DNA of 64,000 nucleotides, from positions 2,089,501-2,153,500 of the forward strand of contig JAUKNK010000152.1 in assembly GCA_030765055.1 (NCBI GenBank), given 5' to 3'. The DNA is from Mantis religiosa (taxonomy: Eukaryota > Arthropoda > Insecta > Mantodea > Mantidae). Below, one piece after another: positions 26,301-39,840 of the stretch. Under the pieces are notes generated by a model. The model did no database searches. It was not told the origin of the DNA and was given only the letters and a program-made list of their open reading frames with translations. Each line of letters starts with the position of its first letter. Positions within the stretch are counted from its first letter, which is position 1. The translations under genes and the position numbers were made by a program.

Positions 26301-29300
26301 CCGGACTGAACTGATATTAGATCGGAACGTGCAAAGATATAATAACTAAAGGAAGATCGGTAGAAAGACAAAGAGAGACCCGGACTGAACTGATATTAGA
26401 TCGGAACGTGCAAAGATATAGTAACTAAAGGAAGTTCGGTAGAAAGACAAAGAGAGATCCGGACTGAACTGATATTAGATCGGAACGTGCAAAGATATAA
26501 TAACTAAAGTAAGATCGGTAGAAAGACAAAGAGAGATCCGGACTGAACTGATATTAGATCGGAACGTGCAAAGATATTGTAACTAAACGAAGATCGGTAG
26601 AAAGACAAAGAGAGACCCGGACTGAACAAATATTAGATAGGAACGTGCCAAGATATAATAACTCAAGGAAGATCGGTAGAAAGACAAAGAGAGACCGGAC
26701 TGAACAGGTATTAGATCCGAACGTGCAAAGATATAATAACTAAAGGAAGATCGGTAGAAAGACAAAGTGAGATCCGGACTGAACAAATATTAGATCGGAA
26801 CGAGCAAAGATATAATAAGTAAAGGAAGAACGGTAGAAAGACAAACAGAGATCCGGACTGAACAAATATTATATCGGAACGAGCAAAGATATAATAACTA
26901 AGGAAGATCGGTAGAAAGACAAACAGAGATCCGGACTGAACAACTATTATATCGGAACGAGCAAAGATATAATAACTAAGGAAGATCGGTAGAAAGACAA
27001 ACAGAGATCCGGACTGAACAAATATTAGATCGGAACGAGCAAAGATATAATTACTAAAGGAAGATCGGTAGAAAGACAAACAGAGATCCAGACTGAACAA
27101 ATATTAGATCGGAACGAGCAAAGATGTAATAACTAAAGGAAGATCGGTAGAAAGACAAAGAGAGACCTGGAGTGAACAAATATTAGATCGGAACGAGCAA
27201 AGATATAATAACTAAGGGAAGATCGGTAGAAAGACAAAGAGAGATCCGGACTGAACAAATATTAGATCGGAACGAGCAAAGATATAATAACTAAGGGAAG
27301 ATCGGTAGAAAGACAAAGAGAGATCCGGTCTGAACAAATATTAGATAAGAACAAGCAAAGATATAATAACTAAAGGAAGATCGGTAGAAAGACAAAGAGA
27401 GACCCGGACTGAACAAATATTAGATCGGAACGAGCAAAGATATAATAACTAAAGGAAGATCGGTAGAAAGACAAAGAGAGACCCGGGCTGAACAAATATT
27501 AGATCGGAACGAGCAAAGATATAATAACTAAAGGAAGATAGGTAGAAAGACAAAGAGAGACCCGGACTGAACAAATATTAGATCGGAACGAGCAAAGATA
27601 TAATAACTAAGGGAAGATCGGTAGAAAGACAAAGAGAGATCCGGACTGAACAAATATTAGATCGGAACAAGCAAAGATATAATAAATAAAGGAAGATCGG
27701 TAGAACGACAAAGAGAGATCCGGACTGAACTGATATTAGATCGGAACGAGCAAAGATATAATAACTAAAGGAAGATCGGTAGAAAGACAAAGAGAGATCC
27801 GGACTGAACAAATATTAGATCGGAACGAGCAAAGTTATAATAACTAAGGGAAGATCGGTGGAAAGACAAAGAGAGATCCGGACTTAACAAATATTAGATC
27901 GGAACGAGCAAAGATATAATAACTACAGGAAGATCGGTGGAAAGACAAAGAGAGATCCGGACTGAACAAATATTACATCGGAACGAGCAAAGATATAATA
28001 ACTAAAGGAAGATCGGTAGAAAGACAAAGAGAGACCCGGACTGAACAAATATTAGATCGGAACGAGCAAAGATATAATAACTAAAGGAAGATCGGTAGAA
28101 AGACAAAGAGAGACCCGGACTGAACAAATATTAGATCGGAACGAGCAAAGATATAATAACTAAGGGAAGATCGGTAGAAAGACAAAGAGAGATCCGGACT
28201 GAACAAACCTTAGATCGGAACGAGCAAAGTTATAATAACTAAGGGAAGATCGGTGGAAAGACAAAGAGAGATCCGGACTGAACATATATTAGATCGGAAC
28301 GAGCAAAGATATAATAACTACAGGAAGATCGGTGGAAAGACAAAGAGAGATCCGGACTGAACAAATATTACATCGGAACGAGCAAAGATATAATAACTAA
28401 AGGAAGATCGGTAGAAAGACAAAGAGAGATCCGGGCTGAACAAATATTAGATCGGAACGAGCAAAGATATAATAACTAAAGGAAGATCGTTAGAAAGACA
28501 AAGAGAGATCCGGACTGAACAAATATTAGATCGGAATGAGCAAAGATATAATAACTAAAGGAAGATAAGTTGAAAGACAAAGAGAGATCCGGATTGAACA
28601 AATATTAGATCGGAACGAGCAAAGGTATAATAACTAAAGGAAGATAAGTTGAAAGACAAAGAGAGATCCGGACTGAACAAATATTAGATCGGAATGAGCA
28701 AAGATATAATAACTAAAGGAAGATAAGTTGAAAGACAAAGAGAGATCCGGATTGAACAAATATTAGATCGGAACGAGCAAAGGTATAATAACTAAAGGAA
28801 GATAAGTTGAAAGACAAAGAGAGATCCGGATTGAACAAATATTAGATCGGAACGAGCAAAGGTATAATAACTAAAGGAAGATAAGTTGAAAGACAAAGAG
28901 AGATCCGGATTGAACAAATATTAGATCGGAACGAGCAAAGGTATAATAACTAAAGGAAGATCTGTAGAAAGACAAAGAGAGATCCGGACAGAACAGATAT
29001 TAGATCCGAACGAGCAAAGATATAATAACTAAAGGAAGATCGGTAGAAATACAAAGAGAGATCCGGACTGAACAGATATTAGATCAGAAGAGCAAAGATA
29101 TAATGACGAAAAGAAGATCGGTAGAAAGACAAAGAGAGACCCTGACTGAACTGATATTAGATCGGAACGCACAAACATATAATAACTAAAGGAAGATTGG
29201 TAGAAAGACAAAGAGAGATCCGGACTGAACTGATATTTGATCGGAACGAGCAAAGATATAATATCTAAAGGAAGATCGGTAGAAAGAAAAAGAGAGATCC

Positions 29301-29660
29301 GGACTGAACTGATGTTAGATCGGAACGAGCAAAGATATAATAACTAAAGGAAGATCGGTAGAAAGACAAAGAGAGACCCGGACTGCACAAATATTATATC
29401 GGAACGAGCAAAGATATAATAACCAAAGGAAGATCGGTAGAAATACAAAGAGAGACCCGGACTGAACAAATATTAGATCGGAACGAGCAAAGATATAATA
29501 ACCAAAGGAAGATCGGTAGAAAGACAAAGAGAGATCTTGACTGAACAAATATAAGATCGGAACGAGCAAAGATATAATAACCAAACGAAGATCGGTAGAA
29601 AGACAAAGAGAGATCCGGACTGAACTGATATTAGATCGGAAGGAGCAAATATATAATAAC
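26301..29660. repeat. Domain A higher-order block, partial copy 3
   Basis: Tracks the 20.38-23.27 kb part of copy 2. The offset is 5919 at first, 6077 after two extra monomers near 27.12-27.28 kb, and 6393 after a four-monomer gain near 28.6-28.9 kb. It shares the AACCTTAG monomer (28206) with copy 2 and not with copy 1, so it descends from a copy-2-like block. Similarity in this register stops near 29.66 kb, where GATCGGTAG replaces GATCGGTGG. Confidence 0.8.
28563..28957. repeat. Five-copy amplification of the AAGTTG monomer
   Basis: The variant GATAAGTTGAAAGAC starts at 28563, 28642, 28721, 28800 and 28879, exactly 79 bp apart. The equivalent place in copy 2 (22488) has one such monomer. 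Four extra monomers account exactly for the register change from 6077 to 6393 bp. Four of the five also carry GGATTGAAC and GCAAAGGTATAA; the second reads GGACTGAAC with GGAATGAGC. This is a recent local single-monomer expansion by slippage or unequal exchange. Confidence 0.88.
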
Positions 29661-31020
29661 TAAAGGAAGATCGGTAGAAAGACAAAGAGAGATCCGGACT
29701 GAACAAATATTAGATCGGAACGAGCAAAGTTATAATAACTAAGGGAAGATCGGTGGAAAGACAAAGAGAGATCCGGACTGAACAAATATTAGATCGGAAC
29801 GAGCAAAGATATAATAACTACAGGAAGATCGGTGGAAAGACAAAGAGAGATCCGGACTGAACAAATATTACATCGGAACGAGCAAAGATATAATAACTAA
29901 AGGAAGATCGGTAGAAAGACAAAGAGAGATCCGGACTGAACAAATATTAGATCGGAACGAGCAAAGTTATAATAACTAAGGGAAGATCGGTGGAAAGACA
30001 AAGAGAGATCCGGACTGAACAAATATTAGATCGGAACGAGCAAAGATATAATAACTACAGGAAGATCGGTGGAAAGACAAAGAGAGATCCGGACTGAACA
30101 AATATTACATCGGAACGAGCAAAGATATAATAACTAAAGGAAGATCGGTAGAAAGACAAAGAGATATCCGGGCTGAACAAATATTAGATCGGAACGAGCA
30201 AAGATATAATAACTAAAGGAAGATCGTTAGAAAGACAAAGAGAGATCCGGACTGAACAAATATTAGATCGGAATGAGCAAAGATATAATAACTACAGGAA
30301 GATAAGTTGAAAGACAAAGAGAGATCCGGATTGAACAAATATTAGATCGGAACGAGCAAAGATATAATAACTAAAGGAAGATCGGTAGAAAGACAAAGAG
30401 AGATCCGGACTGAACAAATATTAGATCGGAACGAGCAAAGATGTAATAACTAAAGGAAGATTGGTAGAAAGACAAACAGAGATCCGCACTGAACAAATAT
30501 AAGATCGGAACGAGCAAAGCTGTAATAACTAAAGGAAGATTGGTAGAAAGACAAAGAGAGATCCGGACTGAACAGGTATTAGATCCGAACGTGCAAAGAT
30601 ATAATAACTAAAGGAAGATCGGTAGAAAGGCAAAGACAGATCCGGACTGAACAGGTATTAGATCCGAACGTGCAAAGATATAATAACTAAAGGAAGATCG
30701 GTAGAAAGACAAAGAGAGATCCGGACTGAACAGATATTAGATCGGAACGAGCAAAGATATAATAACTAAAGGAAGATCGGTAGAAAGACAAAGAGAGGTC
30801 CGGACTGAACAGGTATTAGATCGGAACGAGCAAAGATATAATAACTAAAGGAAGATCGGTAGAAAGACAAAGAGAGATCCGGACTGAACAAATATTAGAT
30901 CGGAACGAGCAAAGATATAATAACTAAAGTAAGATCGGTAGAAAGACAAAGAGAGATCCGGACTGAACAAATATTAGATCGAAACGAGCAAAGATGTTAT
31001 AACTAAAGGAAGATCGGTAG
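29660..31020. repeat. Domain A mosaic segment
   Basis: Includes the 3-monomer duplication, then monomers ordered as in the AAGTTG neighbourhood (30303), then GATTGG, GCTGTAATAA and AGGTATT/GATCCG types near 30.43-30.67 kb. No long register match to the upstream block persists. From about 30.7 kb the monomers are close to consensus. Confidence 0.6.
29729..30202. repeat. 237-bp three-monomer tandem duplication
   Basis: The variant AAAGTTATAATAACTAAGGG recurs 237 bp apart (GTTATAA at 29729 and 29966). Each time it is followed by GATCGGTGG, CTACAGG, a second GATCGGTGG and TTACATCGG. The order resembles 21.76-22.0 kb and 22.15-22.4 kb in copy 2. Confidence 0.8.
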
Positions 31021-31488
31021 AAAAGCAAAGAGAGATCCGGACTGAACAGATATTAGATAGGAACGAGCAAAGATGTAATAACTAAAGGAAGATCGGTAGA
31101 AAGACAAAGAGAGATCCGGACTGAACAAATATTAGATCGAAACGAGGAAAGATATAATAACTTAAGGAAGATCGTTAGAAAGACAAAGAGAGATCCAGAC
31201 TGAACAAATATTAGATCGGAACGAGCAAAGATATAACTAAAGGAAGATCGGTAGAAAAGCAAAGAGAGATCCGGACTGAACAGATATTAGATAGGAACGA
31301 GCAAAGATGTAATAACTAAAGGAAGATCGGTAGAAAGACAAAGAGAGATCCGGACTGAACAAATATTAGATCGGAACGAGGAAAGATATAATAACTTAAG
31401 GAAGATCGTTAGAAAGACAAAGAGAGATCCAGACTGAACAAATATTAGATCGGAACGAGCAAAGATATAACTAAAGGAAGATCGGTAG
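31021..31488. repeat. 234-bp three-monomer tandem duplication with short monomer
   Basis: Two adjacent copies (31021-31254 and 31255-31488). Each has AAAAGCAAAGAGAG, GATAGGAACGAGC with GATGTAATAA, AACGAGGAAAG, CTTAAGG, GATCGTTAG and CCAGACTG, and ends with the 3-bp-shortened GATATAACTAAAGG. I saw one substitution (GATCGAAACG near 31138 versus GATCGGAACG near 31372). A diverged relative without the duplication lies at about 34.2-34.4 kb. The 3-bp loss makes the period 234 bp instead of 237. Confidence 0.85.
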
Positions 31489-32032
31489 AAAGACAAACAG
31501 AGATCCGGACTGAACAAATATTAGATCGGAACGAGCAAAGGTATAATAACTAAAGGAAGATCGGTAGAAAGACAAAGAGAGATCCGGACTGAACAGATAT
31601 TAGATCTGAACGAGCAAAAATATAATAAGTAAAGTAAGATCGGTAGAACGACAAAGAGAGATCCGGACTCAACAGATATTAGATCCGAACGAGCAAAGAT
31701 ATAATAACTAAAGGAAGATCGGTAGAAAGACAAAGAGAGGTCCGGACTGAACAGATATTAGATCCGAACGAGCAAAGATATAATAACTAAAGGAAGATCG
31801 GTACAAAGACAAAGAGAGACCCGGACTGAACAAATATTAGATCGGAACGTGCAAAGATATAATAACTAAAGGAAGATCGGTAGAAAGACAAAGAGAGATC
31901 CGGACTGAACAAATATTAGATCGGAACGAGCAAAGATATAATAACTAAAGGAAGATCGGTGGAAAGACAAAGAGAGATCCGGACTGAACAAATATTAGAT
32001 CGGAACGAGCAAAGATATAATAACTAAAGGAA

Positions 32033-32112
32033 GAGATACAGAAAGACAAATGACGACCCGGACTGAACAGATCATAGGTCGGAACGTGAAAAGATATAAT
32101 AACTAAAGGAAA
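32033..32112. repeat. Divergent GAGATACAG monomer
   Basis: The first half reads GAGATACAGAAAGACAAATG followed by ACGACCCGG, lacking the usual GATCGGTAG start. The second half has ATCATAGGTCGG and GTGAAAAGATATAA. It sits at the switch from mosaic sequence to the domain A relic. Confidence 0.8.
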
Positions 32113-34210
32113 TCGGTAGAAAGACATAGAGATATCCGGACTGAACAAATATTAGTTCAGAACGAGCAAAGATGTAATAAATAAAGGAAGATCGATAGAA
32201 AGACAAAGAGAGACCCGGACTGAACTGATATTAGATCGGAACGAGCAATGATATAATAACTAAAGGAGGATCGGTAGAACGACAAAGAGAGATCCGGACT
32301 GAACAAATATTAGATCGGAACGTGCAAAGATATAATAACTAAAGGAAGATCGGTAGAAAGACAAAGAGAGATCCGGACTAAACAAATATTACATCGGAAC
32401 GAGCAAAGATATAATAACTAAAGGAAGATCAGTAGAAAGACAAAGAGAGACCCGGACTGAACAAATATTAGATCGGAACGAGCAAAGATATAATAACTAA
32501 AGGAAGATCGTTAGAAAGACAAAGAGAGATCCGGACTGAACAAATATTATTTCGGAACAAGCAAAGATATAATAACTAAAGGAAAATCGGTAGAAAGACA
32601 AAGAGAGATCCGGACTGAACAAATATTAGATCGGAACGAGCAAAGATATAATAACTAAAGGAAGATCGGTAGAAAGACAAAGAGAGACCCGGACTGAACA
32701 AATATTAGATCGGAACCAGCAAAGATATAATAACTAAAGGAAGATCGGTAGAAAGACAAAGAGAGACCCGGACTGAACAAATATTAGATCGGAACGGGCA
32801 AAGATATAATAACTAAGGGAAGATCGGTAGAAAGACAAAGAGAGATCCGGACTAAACAAATATTAGATCGGAACCAGCAAAGATATAATAACTAAAGGAA
32901 GATCGGTGGAAAGACAAAGAGAGACCCGGACTGAACAAATATTAGATCGGAACGAGCAAAGATATAATAACTAAAGGAAGATCGGTAGAAAGACAAAGAG
33001 AGACCCGGACTGAACAAATATTAGATCGGAACGAGCAAAGATATAATTACTAAAGGAAGATCGGTAGAAAGACAAAGAGAGATCCGGACTTTACAGATAT
33101 TAGATCTGAACGAGCAAAGATATAATAACTAAAGGAAGATCGGTAGAAAGACAAAGAGAGACCCGGACTGAACAAATATTAGATCGTAACGGGCAAAGAT
33201 ATAATAACTAAGGGAAGATCGGTAAAAAGACAAAGAGAGACCCGGACTGAACAAATATTAGATCGGAACGAGCAAAGATATAATAACTAATGGAAGATCG
33301 GTAGAAAGACAAAGAGAGATCCGGACTGAACAAATATTAGTTCGGAACAAGCAAAGATATAATAACTAAAGGAAGATCGGTGGAAAGACAAAGAGTGATC
33401 CGGACTGAACAAATATTAGATCGGAACGAGCAAGGATATAATAACTACAGGAAGATCCGTGGAAAGACAAAGAGAGATCCGGACTGAACAAATATTAGAT
33501 CGGAACGAGCTAAGATATAATTACTAAAGGAAGATCGGTAGAAAGACAAAGAGAGATCCGGGCTGAACAAATATTAGATCGGAACGAGCAAAGATATAAT
33601 AACTAAAGGAAGATCGGTAGAAAGACAAAGAGAGATCCGGACTGAACAAATATTAGATCGGAACGAGCAAAGATATAATAACTACAGGAAGATAAGTTGA
33701 AAGACAAAGAGAGATCCGGATTGAACAAATATTAGATCGGAGCGAGCAAAGATGTACTAACTAAAGGAAGATTGGTAGTAAGACAAACAGAGATCCGCAC
33801 TGAACAAATATAAGATCGGAACGAGCAAAGCTGTAATAACTAAAGGAAGATTGGTAGAAAGACAAACAGAGATCCGGACTGAACAAATATTAGATCGGAA
33901 CGAGCAAAGATGTAATAACTAAAGGAAGATTGGTAGAAAGACAAACAGAGATCCGCACTGAACAAATATAAGATCGGAACGAGCAAAGCTGTAATAACTA
34001 AAGGAAGATTGGTAGAAAGACAAAGAGAGACCCGGACTGAACAGGTATTGGATCCGAACGTGCAAAGATATAATAACTAAAGGAAGATCGGTAGAAAGGC
34101 AAAGAGAGATCCGGACTGAACAGGTATTAGATCCGAACGTGCAAAGATATAATAACTAAAGGAAGATCGGTAGAAAGACAAAGTGAGATCCGGACTGAAC
34201 AGATATTAGA
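32104..34210. repeat. Domain A relic block
   Basis: The order of variants follows 2.52-4.7 kb: GACATAGAG, TAGTTCAG, GATCGATAG, GGAGGATCGG, TTACATCGG, GATCAGTAG, TTATTTCGG, AACCAGC, CTTTACAGATATT with GATCTGAACG, CTAATGG, CAAGGATATAA, AAGTTG, GATTGG and GGTATTGGATCCG. Some monomers are missing (for example the one after AAGTTG at 33697) and extra substitutions are present, so it is more diverged than copies 1-3. Confidence 0.75.
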
Positions 34211-35264
34211 TCGGAACGAGCAAAGATATAATAATTAAGGAAGATCGGTAGAAAGACAAAGAGAGATACGGGCTGAACAAATATTAGCTCGGAACGAGCA
34301 AAGATATAATAACTTAAGGAAGATCGGTAGAAAGACAAAGAGAGATCCAGACTGAACAAATATTAGATCGGAACGAGCAAAGATATAACTAAAGGAAGAT
34401 CGGTAGAAAGACAAACAGAGATCCGGACTGAACAAATATTAGATCGGAACGAGCATAGGTATAATAACTAAAGGAAGATCGGTAGAAAGACAAAGAGAGA
34501 TCCGGACTGAACAGATATTGGATCCGAACGAGCAAAGATATAATAACTAAACGAAGATCGGTAGAAAGACAAAGAGAGATCCGGACTGAACAGATATTAG
34601 ATGCGAACGAGCAAAGATATAATAACTAAAGGAAGATCGGTAGAAAGACAAAGAGAGATCCGGACTTTACAGATATTAGATCGGAACGAGCAAAGATATA
34701 TTAACTAAAGGAAGATCGGTAGAAAGACAAAGAGAGATCCGGACTGAACAGATATTAGATCCGAACGAGCAAAGATATAATAACTAAAGGAAGATCGGTA
34801 GAAAGACAAAGAGAGGTCCGGACTGAACAGATATTAGATCCGAACGAGCAAAGATATAATAACTAAAGGAAGAGATACAGAAAGACAAATGACGAGCCGG
34901 ACTGAACAGATAATAGATCGGAACGTGAAAAGATATAATAACTAAAGGAAGATCGGTAGAAAGACAAAGAGAGATCCGGACTGCACAGATATTAGATCCG
35001 AACGAGCAAAGATATAATAAGTAAAGTAAGATCCGTAGAGAGACAAAGAGAGATCCGGACTAAACAGGTATTAGATCAGAACGTGAAAAGATATAATAAC
35101 TAAAGGAAGAGCGGCAGAAAGACAAATGACGACCCGGACTGAACAGATATTAGATCGGAACGTGCAAAGATGTAATAACTAAAGGAAGATCGGTAGAAAG
35201 ACAAAGAGAGATCCGGACTGAACAAATATTAGATCGGAACGTGCAAAGATATAATAACTAAAGG
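34211..35264. repeat. Domain A/B transition, partial domain B block
   Basis: From about 34.56 kb the monomers match about 37.08 kb onward at +2523/2524, including GATGCGAACG, CTTTACAGATATT and the two divergent monomers below. Before that, the CTTAAGG / CCAGACTG / GATATAACTAAAGG trio is shared with 31.0-31.5 kb. Confidence 0.65.
34872..35188. repeat. Divergent-monomer cluster 1 of domain B
   Basis: A GAGATACAG monomer (34872, with ACGAGCCGG) and a related GAGCGGCAG monomer (about 35109) are separated by two monomers with CTGCACAGATATT, GTAAAGTAAG and CCGTAGAGAGAC. Both divergent copies share GACAAATGACGA and lie next to GTGAAAAGATATAA. Confidence 0.8.
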
Positions 35265-38200
35265 AAGATCGGTAGAAAGACAAAGGGAGATCCGGACTGA
35301 ACAAATATTAGATCGGAACGAGCAAAGATATAATAACTAAAGGAAGATCGGTGGAAAGACAAAGAGAGATCCGGACTGAACAATATTAGATCGGAACGAG
35401 CAAAGATATAGTAACTAAAGGAAAATCGGTAGAAAGACAAAGAGAGACCCGGACTCAACAGATATTAGATAGGAACGAGCAAAGATATAATAACTAAAGG
35501 AAATCGGTAGAAAGACAAAGAGAGATCCGGACTGAACAAATATTAGGTCGGAACGAGCAAAGATATAATAACTAAGGGAAGATCGGTAGAAAGACAAAGA
35601 GAGATCCGGACTGAACAAATATTACATCGGAACGAGCAAAGATATAATAACTAAGGGAAGATCGGTAGAAAGACAAAGAGAGATCCGGACTGAACAAATA
35701 TTAGATCGGAACAAGCAAAGATATAATAACTAAAGGAAGATCGGTAGAAAGACAAAGAGAGACCCGGACTGAACAAATATTAGATCGGAACGAGCAAAGA
35801 TATAATAACTAAAGGAAGATCGGTAAAAAACAAAGAGAGACCCGGACTGAACAAATATTAGATCGGAACGAGCAAAGATATAATAACTAAAGGAAGATCG
35901 GTAGAAAGACAAAGAGAGACCCGGACTGAACAAATATTAGATCGGAACGAGCAAAGATATAAAATCTAAGGGAAGATCGGTAGAAAGACAAAGAGAGATC
36001 CGGACTGAACAAATATTAGATCGGAACAAGCAAAGAAATAATAAATAAAGGAAGATCGGTAGAAAGACAAAGAGAGATCCGGACTGAACAAATATTAGAT
36101 CGGAACGAGCAAAGATATAATAACTAAAGGAAGATCGGTGGAAAGACAAAGAGAGATCCGGACTGAACAAATATTAGATCGGAACGAGCAAAGATATAAT
36201 AACTACAGGAAGATCGGTGGAAAGACAAAGAGAGATCCGGACTGAACAAATATTAGATCGGAACGAGCAAAGATATAATAACTAAAGGAAGATCGGTAGA
36301 AAGACAAAGAGAGATCCGGGCTGAACAAATATTAGATCGGAACGAGCAAAGATATAATAACTAAAGGAAGATCGGTTGAAAGACAAAAAGAGATCCGGAC
36401 TGAACAAATATTAGATCGGAACGAGCAAAGATATAATAACTACAGGAAGATCGGTGGAAAGACAAAGAGAGATCCGGACTGAACAAATATTAGATCGGAA
36501 CGAGCAAAGATATAATAACTCAAGGAAGATCGGTAGAAAGACAAAGAGAAATCCGGACTGAACAGATATTAGATCGGAACAAGCAAAGATATAATAACTA
36601 AAGGAAGATCGGTAGAAAGACAAGTGAGATCCGGACTGAACAGGTATTAGATCGGAACGAGCAAAGATATAATAACTAAAGGAAGATCGGTAGAAAGACA
36701 AACAGAGATCCGGACTGAACAAATATTATATCGGAACGAGCAAAGATATAATAACTAAAGGAAGATCGGTAGAAAGACAAACAGAGATCCGGACTGAACA
36801 GATATTAGATCGGAACAAGCAAAGATATAATAACTAAAGGAGGATCGGTAGAAAGACAAAGAGAGATCCGGACTCTACAGATATTAGATCGGAACGAGCA
36901 AAGATATAATAACTAAAGGAAGATCGGTAGAAAGACAAAGAGAGATCCGGACTGAACAGATATTAGATCGGAACGAGCAAAGATATAATAACTAAAGGAA
37001 GATCGGTAGAAAGACAAAGAGAGATCCGGACTGAACAGATATTAGATCCGAACGAGCAAAGATATAATAACTAAAAGAAGATGGGTAGAAAGACAAAGAG
37101 AGATCCGGACTGAACAGATATTAGATGCGAACGAGCAAAGATATAATAACTAAAGGAAGATCGGTAGAAAGACAAAGAGAGATCCGGACTTTACAGATAT
37201 TAGATCTGAACGAGCAAAGATATATTAACTAAAGGAAGATCGGTAGTAAGACAAAGAGAGATCCGGACTGAACAGATATTAGATCCGAACGAGCAAAGAT
37301 ATAATAACTAAAGGAAGATCGGTAGAAAGACAAAGAGAGGTCCGGACTGATCAGATATTAGATCCGAACGAGCAAAGATATAATAACTAAAGGAAGAGAT
37401 ACAGAAAGACAAATGACGACCCGGACTGAACAGATAATAGATCGGAACGTGAAAAGATATAATAACTAAAGGAAGATCGGTAGAAAGTCAAAGAGAGATC
37501 CGGACTGCACAGATATTAGATCCGAACGAGCAAAGATATAATAAGTAAAGTAAGATCCGTAGAGAGACAAAGAGAGATCCGGACTAAACAGGTATTAGAT
37601 CCGAACGTGAAAAGATATAATAACTAAAGGAAGAGCGGCAGAAAGACAAATGACGACCCGGACTGAAAAGATATTAGATCGGAACGTGCAAAGATGTAAT
37701 AACTAAAGGAAGATCGGTAGAAAGACAAAGAGAGATCCGGACTGAACAAATATTAGATCGGAACGTGCAAAGATATAATAACTAAAGGAAGATCGGTAGA
37801 AAGACAAAGGGAGATCCGGACTGAACAAATATTAGATCGGAACGAGCAAAGATATAATAACTAAAGGAAGATCTGTGGAAAGACAAAGAGAGACCCGGAC
37901 TGAACAGATATTAGATAGGAACGAGCAAAGATATAATAACTAAAGGAAATCGGTAGAAAGACAAAGAGAGATCCGGACTGAACAAATATTAGATCGGAAC
38001 GAGCAAAGATATAATAACTAAGGGAAGATCGGTAGAAAGACAAAGAGAGATCCGGACTGAACAAATATTACATCGGAACGAGCAAAGATATAGTAACTAA
38101 GGGAAGATCGGTAGAAAGACAAAGAGAGATCCGGACTGAACAAATATTAGATCGGAACAAGCAAAGATATAATAACTAAAGGAAGATCGGTAGAAGGACA

Positions 38201-39840
38201 AAGAGAGACCCGGACTGAACAAATATTAGATCGGAACGAGCAAAGATATAATAACTAAAGGAAGATCGGTAAAAAGACAAAGAGAGACCCGGACTGAACA
38301 AATATTAGATCGGAACGAGCAAAGATATAATAACTAAAGGAAGATCGGTAGAAAGACAAAGAGAGACCCGGACTGAACAAATATTAGATCGGAACGAGCA
38401 AAGATATAATAACTAAGGGAAGATCGGTAGAAAGACAAAGAGAGATCCGGACTGAACAAATATTAGATCGGAACAAGCAAAGAAATAATAAATAAAGGAA
38501 GATCGGTAGAAAGACAAAGAGAGATCCGGACTGAACTGATATTAGATCGGAACGAGCAAAGATATAATAACTAAAGGAAGATCGGTAGAAAGACAAAGAG
38601 AGATCCGGACTGAACAAATATTAGATCGGAACTAGCAAAGATATAATAACTAAAGGAAGATCGGTGGAAAGACAAAGAGAGATCCGGACTGAACAAATAT
38701 TAGATCGGAACGAGCAAAGATATAATAACTACAGGAAGATCGGTGGAAAGACAAAGAGAGATCCGGACTGAACAAATATTAGATCGGAACGAGCAAAGAT
38801 ATAATAACTAAAGGAAGATCGGTAGAAAGACAAAGAGAGATCCGGGCTGAACAAATATTAGATCGGAACGAGCAAAGATATAACTAAAGGAAGATCGGTA
38901 GAAAGACAAAAAGAGATCCGGACTGAACAAATATTAGATCGTAACGAGCAAAGATATAATAACTACAGGAAGATCGGTGGAAAGACAAAGAGAGATCCGG
39001 ACTGAACAAATATTAGATCGGAACGAGCAAAGATATAATAACTACAGGAAGATCGGTAGAAAGACAAAGAGAGATCCGGACTGAACAAATATTAGATCGG
39101 AACGAGCACAGATATAATAACTACAGGAAGATCGGTGGAAAGACAAAGAGAGATCCGGACTGAACAAATATTAGATCGGAACGAGCAAAGATATAGTAAC
39201 TAAAGGAAGATTGGTGGAAAGACAAAGAGAGACCCGGACTGATCAGATATTACATAGGAACGTGCAAAGATATAATAACTCAAGGAAGATCGGTAGAAAG
39301 ACAAAGAGAGATCCGGACTGAACAGATATTAGATAGGAACGTGCAAAGATATAATAACTCAAGGAAGATCGGTAGAAAGACAAAGAGAAATCCGGACTGA
39401 ACAGATATTAGATCGGAACAAGCAAAGATATAATAACTAAAGGAAGATCGGTAGAAAGACAAGTGAGCTCCGGACTGAACAGATATTAGATCGGAACGAG
39501 CAAAGATATAATAACTAAAGGAAGATCGGTAGAAAGACAAACAGAGATCCGGACTGAACAAATATTATATCGGAACGAGCAAAGATATAATAACTAAAGG
39601 AAGATCGGTAGAAAGACAAACAGAGATCCGGACTGAACAGATATTAGATCGGAACAAGCAAAGATATAATAACTAAAGGAGGATCGGTAGAAAGACAAGT
39701 GAGATCCGGACTGAACAGATATTAGATCGGAACGAGCAAAGATATAATAACTAAAGGAAGATCGGTAGAAAGACAAAGAGAGATCCGGACTGAACAGATA
39801 TTAGATCGGAACGAGCAAAGATATAATAACTAAAGGAAGA
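35265..39840. repeat. Domain B higher-order unit, copy 1 (58 monomers)
   Basis: Matches 39841-44416 at +4572, then +4573, then +4576. The changes in register come from a 1-bp deletion (GGTAAAAAACAAAG near 35824 versus GGTAAAAAGACAAAG) and a 3-bp deletion (GATATAACTAAAGG near 38878 versus GATATAATAACTAAAGG). Shared rare variants include GAACAATATTAG, GATATAAAATCTAAGGG, AAAGAAATAATAAATAAAGG and GACAAGTGAG. Confidence 0.87.
37396..37711. repeat. Divergent-monomer cluster 2 of domain B
   Basis: GAGATACAG at 37396 and GAGCGGCAG at about 37631, again with CTGCACAG, GTAAAGTAAG and CCGTAGAGAGAC between them. It sits mid-unit in copy 1 and is offset 2524 from cluster 1. Confidence 0.8.

Noticed and set aside
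32033..32112. Possible mobile-element insertion at the GAGATACAG sequence
   Set aside because: The segment aligns to the monomer along its whole length (AGAAAGACAAA, CCCGGACTGAACAGAT, AAGATATAATAACTAAAGG), so it is a diverged monomer. No terminal repeats or target duplication are seen.
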